Source: Apus apus (lineage: Eukaryota > Chordata > Aves > Apodiformes > Apodidae). From it: DNA of 64,000 nucleotides. A model generated the notes under the pieces. The model was not told the origin of the DNA. It saw nothing but the letters and a program-made list of their open reading frames with translations, and made no database searches. Position 1 is the first letter of the stretch, and every line of letters starts with the position of its first letter. Shown piece by piece: positions 13,643 through 23,470 of the stretch. The position numbers and the translations under genes are program-made. The DNA lies in assembly GCF_020740795.1 (NCBI RefSeq), contig NC_067301.1, positions 4,092,001 through 4,156,000 on the forward strand, written 5' to 3'.

Positions 13643-13757
13643 GGCAGCGCCCGGCGGTGCGGGGCAGCGCGCAGCCCCGGCTGGCGGGGCGGCTGTGGCG
13701 CCCCCGCTGGTCCGGGCTTCGCTCTGCGCCGGGCGGAGGGCTCTGCTCGGCCCCGAC

Positions 13758-13799
13758 GAGGAGGAGGAGGAGGAGGAAGAGGAGGAGGGAGGAGAAGAG
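13758..13799. repeat. GAG/CTC triplet run in presumed CLSTN1 5' UTR
   Basis: A run of mostly GAG triplets with a few GAA and GGA interruptions on the plus strand, so CTC/TCC in the CLSTN1 transcript sense. It lies about 120-160 nt upstream of the start codon and would form a pyrimidine-rich 5' UTR tract if transcription starts above it. It produces chance poly-Glu or poly-Ser in open frames. Confidence 0.85.
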
Positions 13800-13859
13800 C
13801 TGCGCTGCCCCGCTCGCCTTTTCTCTCCTCCTCCCCTCCCTCCCCCGCCAGCGGCACCT

Positions 13860-13870
13860 AAAATGGCGGC
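13860..13870 (+). promoter_or_regulatory. YY1-type site (AAAATGGCGGC)
   Basis: AAAATGGCGGC matches the core of the YY1 consensus (AARATGGCGGC) in plus orientation. Such sites usually sit just downstream of a transcription start and often include the start codon. Here the orientation is opposite to CLSTN1, so the site may serve CLSTN1 in reverse or mark a divergent plus-strand transcript. Confidence 0.6.
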
Positions 13871-13980
13871 GGCGCGCGGCGCCCGGACTGCCCCCCCCGC
13901 CGGGCGGCGGGAGCGAACCACGGGCTGGGGGGGGGGGGCGGGAGAGCCCATCTGCGCGGCGGGAGGGGCGGCGGGACTGC

Positions 13981-14046
13981 GGGTGCGGGGCCGGCAGGGC
14001 TGCGGGGCCGGGAGGGCTGCGGGGCCGGGAGGGCTGCGGGGCGGGC
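13981..14046. repeat. 17-bp GC-rich tandem repeat
   Basis: About 3.9 copies of a GGCTGCGGGGCCGGGAG-type unit. The first copy is imperfect and the next two are nearly identical. It lies at the outer edge of CpG island 1, upstream of CLSTN1. Confidence 0.85.
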
Positions 14047-14423
14047 GGTGTCCCTCGGCACAAACCGAGCCCACCCCCGCCCTCCCTGCTGCTGCCCCGC
14101 TGAAGCCTCACAGGTGAGGGAAGGGAGGCACAAGCCTTCATAAAGCTATTTAAATGCTTTCAGCGGAACGGTCACAGATCTTTTCGGCAAAAAAAAAAAA
14201 AAGCTGTTTTTGTTTTTTTTTTAAGCCAACGCTGACACCAAGGACAGCAAAGCCACCGAGGCTCAGGGAGCGGGATGGACAAGCCTTGGTCATCAGTACC
14301 AACACCTGCCAGCAACAAGCACCGTGAACTAAATGGATGCTCTGGTTTTGTTTTCACAGCTGTGAAGCTGCAGTTCTGCAGCGAGGTGTCTGCTTCAGAC
14401 ATCAACACGCCTTAGAGCACCAT

Positions 14424-14488
14424 CGAGTTAGGTCAACTTGATGATTTTAAAGGTCTTTTCCAACCAGGACAATGCTGTGATTCTCTGA
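14424..14488 (+). mobile_element. CR1 LINE 3'-end fragment
   Basis: The 3' tail of a chicken-repeat-1-type LINE: GGTCAACTTGATGATTTTAA, AGGTCTTTTCCAACC, ending TGTGATTCTCTGA. CR1 copies are typically 5'-truncated like this one. It sits just upstream of the CLSTN1 CpG island. Confidence 0.85.
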
Positions 14489-16449
14489 CCGTGTTCATTC
14501 TTGTCATCCTTGGCACACACGCTGCAGAGAGTGACTGTCCCGTGAGGCAGCACTAGCCCTGCCCAAAGGGGGGAACAGAAGTTTAGACAAACACTCTGCA
14601 TAGTGAGAAACCTTTTTAGAGGAGTTTTAATGACTTTCCTCAAGTCTATCAGCTCTGTTTGGAAAAATTCACAAGTACTACCTAAATCAAGAAGTTTCAC
14701 AGGAATTATTAAGCTGCACCAAACCCGTCCAGTAATAGAAAAGTTACTCACTCTCTGGTCAAAAATGTCTGTTAGAAAATGCTTCAACAGAAGAAAAAAT
14801 ACCTCCTCATGATCAAGAGTTTTGACAACTGAAATGCAACAAACTTATTTTAAAATTAGATGCTTTATACCCGTGCTTTGTACCTATTAGCCATTGCACT
14901 CCCACAGTGAAATAAAAATAAAGTCCAGAATGTTCAAGATCCCAGACATGTGGTATTTATTTTAAAACACTATGCAATTTAAAGACCAAGATTGTTCTAT
15001 TCCAGAAAAACCTCCCCCTCCCTCCCAAGGCAAGCTCAAGGTCTGTTACCTTCCCTGCTGACTACCCATTTATCCCAAACTTGAGATGGGGGAACCAGCC
15101 AACAAAAGGTAAGAAACAAACTTACTCATTGCCCTTGGTCAGTCACTGAGGTCTCAGCAAGTTAACAGAACGTGCTCTGCAGCAAGCCAGCATCTGGATA
15201 TCCAAAGGCAAGCTGTTCTGCCCAACAAATGGCTTCTTCCATCCTCAAAACCAACCATCTTTACTTGCTGTAGCTTAAGCAAATGTGTTATTATGAGTAT
15301 GTGCAGAGGACAAAGGGAATTTGAAGAGGAATACACTGTGGTGTAATAGAATGAACAATACCCCAGCTACTATCCTGTGCTTAACCAAGCAACCAAGTTA
15401 GTCCACGTTTATTTCATTGACCGTGTGCTGTTAGGTCACCTGCTCTATCAAGAGCTAAAACATCTTTCTTTTTTTAAATAGAGCTAAAGCCTCAGTCTAA
15501 ACCCTCTTGATTTCTCAGCCTGTCTGACATATGCTGGATGGCAGATCATGTCAGAAGAAGCCTGTAGCCCATCTGTTGCCAGAGAGCTGAGTCTTTACAT
15601 TCTGCCAACGCAGCTTCAGCTGACAATTTGCTACATGATGCATTTTTCTTTTGCATGGAGGGTAGGACTGTCCAGCTCAGTATGACTTTCAAACTAGTCT
15701 AACATCATGTGTAAGAACCACCCCATTAGTAAAGATTTGCAAGGCAAGATGTCATCAGTTAAAAGGTGATTGCCTGTTGATGAATGCACGATACAACACA
15801 ATTCTATTTGCCCAAATACTAGATTTTCATTAGGAATGTAACTATGTACAGAGCTTGAACATCAGTATAAAAGCAGCCAAAGCAGACTTGCAAAAGTTAG
15901 CAGCCAGCTGCTATGCAAATATGTACACATCCTCTGAAACATTTTCTGCAAAATACATTATTATTACCTTTGAACTGGAGAACAACCTAGGTTCAGTAGG
16001 TGTGGCAGAAAAGACAGCTTGAAGAGCTAGGTTTGCTCTGCAAAGCTTGGGTTTTGTGGTGCATGACAGTGGGGGAAGCACACTGCCACCAGCCACAGGA
16101 ACAGGAGCACTTCAGGGATGCCATCAGGACTTGGCTAAAATACTCTGATTCTGCAAAATTAGGAAGCAGAGAGTTTTTTTGAGAGAAGAAATGCTATGTT
16201 GAGGTAAACCTTACTTATTGCACAATGGCACTACCAGCTCAGATTAATTAATCAGCTGAATCACTCATGCTGAAACTGGGAAATTTCCAAGGAAGAAGGC
16301 GGCATCGGTTGCATTTCCCTCTCTAAGCAAAACTCCTCCGAGTCAGTTGTGACTAAGGCACTGATTCAGTAAAGCAAATAATTCTTTAGGCTGTATTTTA
16401 AGATCAGTTAGATGATTTTGTTTAATTAGATGACTAAGTGGTTTGAACG

Positions 16450-16540
16450 GGTAGTGTAGTGGTTAAGGATACAGACAGCATGGGTACTTCACCTGAGGTG
16501 GAGACAGCAACATGACGTTCTGATTCATGTCAGCACTCGT
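16450..16540 (+). mobile_element. tRNA-derived SINE remnant (MIR-like head)
   Basis: GGTAGTGTAGTGGTTAAGG resembles the tRNA-derived head of amniote MIR/CORE-SINEs (A-box region AGTGTAGTGGTTAAG). About 60 bp later ACGTTCTGATTC may be a decayed B box. It cannot fold as a functional tRNA: the stems are not complementary. An ancient, degraded SINE is the best reading. Confidence 0.5.
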
Positions 16541-17220
16541 GTTCCAGTGCCACTGACTCTAAAAGCATGGCAAATACAACATCTGCTCAAATACCTGTTG
16601 AGAAAACTACATTTGATTTTAATTGCCCAGTGTGCCACCTGCGAGGGACCAGTCCTCTTTGCTGCTGAATAGCTACAGTTTACCAGAGGTACCTGCATTT
16701 CACAAGCTGGCAGATTCTCACTGTCTCTGAAATGCCACATGCCATTTTTTTTTTTTTTCAGAGAACTTCAGCACCTTCATTTTTCCCACCTATCTCCCTC
16801 CTACTCTGACTTACTTCTCAGACTCCAAAAAACCCCAATTGCTTCTTATTTTATTAGCAAGTAACAAAACTGGAACAAATGGCTCCTGGCAGAACATGTT
16901 TTCTGTTACAGCTGAAAAACCATTGGACTGATGTCCTTGAAATGCACAGTGTGACTAATGCCCAGCTTGCAAGGAACCCAGGAGGACACATTTATTGCAG
17001 TTGTCAGGAGGGACCTGAGAAGCCAGAAATGAAAAGATAAGGTAATAAGTAAAAATTAATGCCTTTGCTTGCTACTTAAAGGAAGCCAGTGCCTACCAAA
17101 AACAGAGAGAAGGGAGACATGCTCAAGTTAGGTCAACAGCAGATCTAATTGTTAGAGCTCAGGATCATAAGTGGGTTTGAATACACACAGAATTATGTAC
17201 CATTACTTCTAGATCGTAGC

Positions 17221-17265
17221 TTTGGACCCTTTTGCAAAAGGTGAGCTATGGGGAAAGGGTCCAAA
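17221..17265. repeat. Perfect 12-bp inverted repeat, 21-nt loop
   Basis: TTTGGACCCTTT at 17221-17232 is exactly complementary in reverse to AAAGGGTCCAAA at 17254-17265. The loop itself contains part of a second overlapping palindrome (CCTTTTGCAAAAGG, 17228-17241). It could form a short hairpin. No transposon family is recognised. Confidence 0.85.
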
Positions 17266-18534
17266 CTTCAAATAGACTAGAGAACTGGATTGAAAAAGTG
17301 GTCCAGTCTATAAATGAGGAGGCTAGAACTGGGTGTGGGCTTATTTTCATTTCAATACTTCAATTAACATCTGCATACCAGTTAGTTTCCAGATTATGAG
17401 TACTTTTAATGGGAAGTTAGAATTCAGAAGCTGGCTTTATCTCTTCTGTGAGCATTTGGTTTATCACAGCTGCCCTGAAACCACTTCTGAGAGGGGACCA
17501 ATTTCCACAGAGACTATGCAGTAAATTAATTAAGCTCATGAGAGATGCATGTACAGCCAAGCAAAATATTAGATGAAAGCAAAACCAGACTAGTTCCTGA
17601 GGAGCTGTATTACAGCTCCACTCCAGCTCCTCCCATCCCCACTAGAGAAAGCAGTAGGAGAATCCCAAAGTATTTTTTTAATTAAAATTCTAGGCTGTTT
17701 TTTTTTTTTTTGGTTCTGATACGGTTTTATCACTCTGTGCAAAGCAGGAAGAATGAACAATAATGACAATAAGAACAAGATAATTCTAGGTGAACATAAA
17801 TTAATTCTTCACAATGAGATCTGTGAAAGCACAGAGCACTCCTGTAAGGCAACAGGCAGAAGTGGCATATTGGGTCCTTCAAAAGAAAACTCCACACCAA
17901 AATCCTAGAGGAATGTCCTTACCAGCCTGAAAACATTCACAGATGACCAATTACATCTTGTCTGGCCTTGCTGTCCCTAAGACACACAAGTTGCAATCTT
18001 CTTAACATAAACAGGCATAGAATTCATGTGTTTTTAGGTTAGGTGGATGAAGATATATGCCTATATATATATATTTAACGCTTTGGAACCTGACTGTATA
18101 TATTAGGAGAAAAAGAACTAGAGGACTGGTTTTCCCCACACTTGAATATTTCCAGAACTGCTTTGATCATGTGTGAGAATTGATTTAGGGGATGCAAATG
18201 AAGGCCTTGGCAATCTGAAGAAGAAAAACTTCTCCCTTGACATTTCTGAACGTTCAGAGAATTCTCAACAAGCCATTGAAGTATGGGTTCATCAGTGAGA
18301 CACAAAGAAAATTCAGTAAGAAATACATTTTAAAAACCCAACTTCCTCACAAGAAAACTAGCAGCATTAGTAAACTTTCTGCCTTGTTTAATCCTTTTTT
18401 TCCCCTGTTTAGATTTACCTTCTATTGCAAAATGTGCATCTAGAAACATGAAAGCAAAGAAAGATGCAAGTCTTACAAAGAGGGAGAGAGAGACTGAATA
18501 CTCTGCAGCATCATTATATTTTACAACTCATTAG

Positions 18535-18625
18535 CACTTTCCATCCTAGGATCTCCAAGCATTTTACAAGCGTTAATTAATGCATTCTCACAATAGTTCT
18601 GTGAAGTAGAAAGGCAGGTGTCTAG
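18535..18625 (-). mobile_element. Ancient L3/MIR-type 3' tail
   Basis: In minus sense it reads ACTTCACAGAACTATTGTGA, GAATGCATTAATTAACGC, TTGTAAAATGCTTGGAGATC, CTAGGATGGAAAGTGCTA. This follows the common L3/MIR tail (ctcacagggttgttgtgagg, attaattaa, tgtaaagcgctttgagatcc, tcggatgaaa). It is the same family as 21380-21506 in the opposite orientation. Confidence 0.65.
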
Positions 18626-20994
18626 ATACTGAGATGACAGGTGCTTCACAATGGAACAACAGAAATTCTAGGCTTCTCATTTGCATATTTAGGAAAGGAG
18701 GGCACGAAGCAGGTAGGTAAAATTAAGAAGTGCTGCAGTACCTCAAAATACCTTGAATTAAGAACTACTGTAATACCTTGCAATACCTTGACCAGCCTGG
18801 CTCCCAAGTGCTTAGCTAAGAAGCAATACTTGACTCAGTACAATTTAGGCTCTATGAAATTTAGGCTCTTTGCATTGAATACCACAATGGCTATTTTAAG
18901 CTGTGTTATATAAATAGAAGTGGGGTCTAAATGACCTGTTCCTTAAAAAGTTATTTCATTACTTGAAGGGTTACTGAGGTCTCCTAAGTCCTTGAAACCA
19001 CTGTGGCCTCTGAAGAGCATCAAATTATTTGTAAAGCTTAGCAAGACACCATTAAAGAGGGTACAGACAGTAAAACAGCATCAGGAATAAGGTTTTTTAC
19101 TAGTAATCTAATCCTCTAACTCAATAAAACAAGAATTACAGTCAAGTGCTAGTCTTTCTACAACGTGTCCACAAAAAACAAGGACTGTGGTTGCTCTACA
19201 TCATATGCTAACCTTCTCTGAAAAGCAGCTTAGTGGGCCATCCTCACATGAACAATTGCTATAATTCCATAATTTATATAGAAAACTAAACCAGAGATTT
19301 ATGCTGAGGGAGAGATGGAGAAGGGCTGAGAAGAAGAAAAAAAAGTGTGAAGAATTATGGGGTTTCTTCCCAGTTCTATCCCAGATGTCCCTTTGGGATA
19401 GTGACTAGCCCCTGTTTCCCTATCTGACAACATAACACAGGAACATGTCATGTATAAAAACACAGATGGAAAAAAACAACTGAAAAATTTGCACCAGGTA
19501 CTGGTAACAATGTATAAATGCCTCAGCTTACGGATTTTTTGCAATCTTCAGGATCATGGAATTCAGTGAACATCTGGTCATACAAAGAGGTTTTCCTCTT
19601 CTCCCTGCCTGCCTTCCTGCAAGGGAGAAGAGCCATGTGCATGAGTATTCCCCTCCCTAAGAGCCATATGGGAATGTAAAGGCATTCTCTGAATTCATTA
19701 CCCTGCCCCACAATATGATTCTGTCTTTGTACGGGCAAGAAAATGGATGTTAATTTATTCCTTACTGCTAATTTGAAAAGAAGCACAAACACAACAGTTC
19801 CATTGCAGAGACTTCTACCAAGGGTGCAGTTTAAGTCCAATTATGTGCTATTAGTACATTTGCTCTTTGTTCCTGCAGCATATTAATTACATGTCTGGTA
19901 TTCTGATAATTAACACAATTATATTCTTATTTTCCCCTTTCATGAGACAATAATCTTGCATCTTATTCAGATAAGTAATTTTCTGTAGGTAGAAGGAGCC
20001 AAATTATTACGTATTACTAAAATCAAGCAATGGGTTTTAAAACAAGCCTATACAGAGAAGTTCCAGCAGTGTTTTTCAGGAAAAAGAAAAGCAGAGACTG
20101 CAACCCAACAGGAAAGCATATCTCAGAGACATCTAAAATGAAACCAAATTACAAACCTCCAGTTGTGCATCCAGCATTATAATCACTGGCTGAAGCAGCA
20201 GGGCCATAAGGACTATGCTACTGCTGCCACACGTGGCTCCTCCAGCACTGTCATGACTGCTGTTCAAAGGCTGTTACCAGGATCTTTTATCTCCCACTGA
20301 CATCCATGAAACTCTATGATATTTAGCAAAAATAGTTACAAAGGATCAATAAAGATGGTTTACAATTGCACAGATTATCCACAAATGAACACTTACCAGA
20401 TATTCTAAAGAAATATTAAGAAATGAAACAACACTCTTTCTACTATAAGGCAGTAAGGTGAGTAGATTTGACTCAAGTATACATGTACTCCACAATCACC
20501 TCAAAGATTTGGTTGGTTTTTTCCTCCAGGAAAAATTATTGTTCCTCTGAAAACAATTTACTGCTTATCTCTAGTTTCCTTGAAAAGTATATCTGAACCT
20601 CCACTAGATCTCATCTACTGCTATGGCTACAAAAGCCCCACTATGGAAAGACAGATATCCAATGGTTTCCTTCTGTAAGTGGTTGTTTGGGAAAGGAGGA
20701 AAAGAAGGAACAAAATATTGTGTCTTCCTGTACCAGGGCAGCAAGTTAGTAGAAGGTTGTTCAGCATCAAATCCCTGGTGTCCAGATCTCTGGTGGCTCT
20801 GGGTGCAGTGCAGCTGTGTGCAGGAGACAGGGGTGTCACTCAGCAGGGGGAACATCACTTGCTCTTCCCAGAGACAGCAGTGGACACTCATTACTTACTG
20901 CTGGCTGGTACAAATTTTACAAGAAGGAAACCTGGGCCTTGTTTATGATGGCAAATTGCCCTTCACTGTTGCTGTCCCTCTTACTAGAGATTTG

Positions 20995-21010
20995 CCCCCC
21001 CCCCCCCCCC
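20995..21010 (+). repeat. 16-base C homopolymer
   Basis: A run of 16 C. A second run of 16 C lies at 23040-23055, after a T-rich stretch. Such runs are prone to length error in assembly and create chance poly-Pro in open frames. Confidence 0.9.
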
Positions 21011-21379
21011 AAGTTGTACTGCTCTGCCTTCAAGTCCCTTGGGGAGAAAGAGAAATAAAACCTCAGCAGGCAAATATTAGCATTGAAAAAGCCTGCTCTG
21101 CCTTTCCTGAAAACACCATCTGGAATATTTTTTTATTTTGAATGGCTGGCTAGTAAATCAAAATGATCTAAGGGCTTTCTGAAGACAGTGTTAAAAATTA
21201 TTTCTTCTACAGCCCAAACACCACGAGAACCATCCCAAAAGTGATCTGAGAACCCAATTGTACAGACCCTGTTCAGAGAGCACAGAGCTCTTGTCCCAAG
21301 TATTTGCAAAGGCAAGATTCTGAGACAGGACAGAACTGCTGTGTTCTCTTCCTGGTGACACCACTGACACTCCACCCAC

Positions 21380-21506
21380 AGACAAGTCCCTTACTTTCTC
21401 TATGCCTCAGTTACCCTCTCAATTTAATGCAGCCTGCCTATTCCACAAGGAAGTAGCAAGACTTCATTAACTGTAAAGTAATTTCAGATCCTAGGATGAA
21501 AGCCTC
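21380..21506 (+). mobile_element. Ancient L3/MIR-type 3' tail
   Basis: AGACAAGTCCCTTACTTTCT, CTATGCCTCAGTTACCCTCT, then TTCATTAACTGTAAAGTAAT and TTCAGATCCTAGGATGAAAG. The block order matches L3/MIR tails (acaagtcacttaacctctctgtgcctcagtttccc, then ttgtaaagcgctttgagatcctcggatgaaag). It is strongly diverged, so old. Confidence 0.65.
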
Positions 21507-23224
21507 TCTAAAATTCAGAGTATTCTTATTTTCATTTTAAAGGCAGCATTAATAAATTCCCTACTATTAAACCTCAGTCCTTGCAATCAATCTAGGAAGC
21601 TATACTAGAAATTACACTACTCTGCTACCATATTCACATAGGAAAAGAAAACTTCCATCTCCTCTTTTCCTTTTAGTGCTATTAACAGATCAAATCTAAT
21701 AATAGCAAAGACAAGCAGGCACACCACCACTACAGGACAATCAGCACTGGTCCTTCCATTGTCAAAATTCCTGTTGACATCCTCACAAGGGACACTGGAA
21801 GAAAGGTCAGCACAGAAACTAGTTTATGAAAGATATTGGAAAGAAGCCTGTTAGGGTTAACTGTAGGCTGTTTATAGGTAAATGAAAGAACAGTCTCCTG
21901 CAGCAACTGAGAGACTCAAAAACCAGATGGCTCAAGAGGGTCAGAACTAATTTTTCTTATTCAGCCCACACTGCTTAGAGTTTCTCCAGAGCTCAGCCTT
22001 TTAAAAACAGGGCATTTTTAAACACTTGCTCACCTATATCTTTTTATAATAATCTTTAAAAACAACAATGAATGAAGGTCACTATGTTACTTAACTGTCT
22101 ATATGGAAAGCACTTATAGCAAAGGCTTTTTATTGCCAACGCAATTCTATTTCTCAGATTTATCAAAAGATCCTGCGCAAGGCTCCTTAATCTTCTTCCC
22201 ACTTCTTCCTGGTCACTGGAATCCCCAACTGGCTGCTCAGTGGTGCAGATGCTGCAGCCAGAGTCCTCAGAACAAGGCCCTCTCTTTGCACAAGCCCCAG
22301 TTAAATTACTTAGTTTCAGTGATCTCCCATACCCAGACCATGGATTACAAGTTTCCCAGATCTCCCTGGATTTGAAGGTGTAATTTGAATTTTCATCATG
22401 TAATATTAGATTTCATATCATTACATGCAAGTGCCTTCTACTCCTGAAAAAAAAAAAAAAATGAACTGCACACTGTTGTAAAAGAGAGCAATCTTGCTGT
22501 CTCTGAAGCTGATGTGAACACTATTATTTAGATGTGGAAAAATAGGATCAATTTTACTAAAGAGTTCTTCAGAGACAGTTTTTTCCACATCAAACAGGGT
22601 TTTTTAACGATAGCATAATAAGCTGAAAGCATGCCATTGTTTGTCTTGCAATTGGCTTCAAGCAAACTGTGGTTCTTCCTCTACCTGTAGTATCTGACAT
22701 GAAGTCCTCTCCACTCCCGGCCTGCTCAAATTCATCACATCTGGCAATCACAGTCTGTAGGTTTGTTAAGCATCTTCCACAGTCTCGAAGCATTTCACAC
22801 ATTGGCATATTAAAAGCTTCACAAGCCTCTGCAAGGCATGGTCAATACCTCTACTGTCTAGCTGCTGAAAGGATAAAGTCCCTCTGTATCAGTCACAAAA
22901 AGTGTCTGGAACAAAATTTAGAATTGATGCAGATGTCCCAATTTCTGAGGCCACCTTTTAGCTACAGAAACAGGTGCTTTTAAAATGTCCCTTTCAAAAT
23001 TATCTGGTCCAGGAGGAAAGCCTCCTTTTTTTTTTTACACCCCCCCCCCCCCCCCTCTAAGATTGCAGTGCTCTCACCTCCCTCCTAGCAGCACCCTGGC
23101 TATTTAAATCAGTCTTATCAGGCAAGAGTGCAGCTAAATCCCTTGTTCTGTCACATATTTATTTCTCTTCTGAGAGATACCAGTTGTGGCCTTTCCTTGC
23201 ACTAAGCCACTGCCCTCCCTGCCT

Positions 23225-23470
23225 TCACTCTAATTGCAGATTTGCTAATCATGCTTTGATCACCCACCCATCTAATCGCTGCCATGGAGCCGGCCCTATT
23301 TCCAGCGAGGAGCAGCACAACACGCAAACACGGCGCTTGTGCTCTGCTCCGTATGGAAGGGATCAGAGGATTAAGAGGAACAGCCCGCCCTGATTAATGC
23401 TGCCGAGGGAGAGAGAGCTCTTCGCCGAGAGCAGGGGCTGATTGCCTCCCCGTGGGGAGCTCCACAGCAG
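23225..23470. promoter_or_regulatory. CpG-dense candidate regulatory element
   Basis: About a dozen CpG in roughly 190 bp (23275-23460), in a region otherwise nearly free of CpG, with no coding frame I recognise. Motifs seen are TAATTGC and CTAATC homeodomain cores at 23231-23250, a TCF/LEF-type CTTTGATC at 23254-23261, GGATTA (OTX/PITX core) at 23368-23373 and TGATTAATGC at 23391-23400. It could be a conserved enhancer or a small orphan CpG patch. This is inferred from composition and motifs only. Confidence 0.4.

Larger units (their letters stand above)
12880..14115. promoter_or_regulatory. CLSTN1: CpG island 1: CLSTN1 promoter
   Basis: A very GC- and CpG-rich block in an otherwise AT-rich region, enclosing the CLSTN1 start codon (13640-13642, minus sense). 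It has no obvious TATA box. The transcription start should lie above 13642 on the minus strand, so the 5' UTR would include the GAG/CTC triplet run at 13758-13799. Other features inside are a YY1-type site at 13860-13870, a run of 12 G at 13927-13938, a 17-bp repeat at 13981-14046 and a 15-bp minisatellite at 13070-13162. On the plus strand there are donor-like sites (GCGCAG|GTGAGC, GT at 13219; CACAG|GTGAGG, GT at 14114), so a divergent transcript is possible. The exact start site cannot be fixed from sequence alone. Confidence 0.9.

Noticed and set aside
12886..14141. Long open frames (up to 382 codons) on both strands in CpG island 1
   Set aside because: They overlap in all frames, are rich in Pro, Arg, Gly and Ala, and are kept open by high GC and 15- and 17-bp repeats. 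Only the 26-codon signal-peptide exon is supported by family match and splicing.
16440..16520. tRNA gene
   Set aside because: The A-box-like sequence is present but the acceptor and anticodon stems do not pair. A SINE remnant explains it better.
20623..21141. 172-codon plus-strand frame
   Set aside because: Trp- and Cys-rich text without family resemblance; includes poly-Pro made by a C homopolymer. Overlapping frames of similar length exist on both strands.
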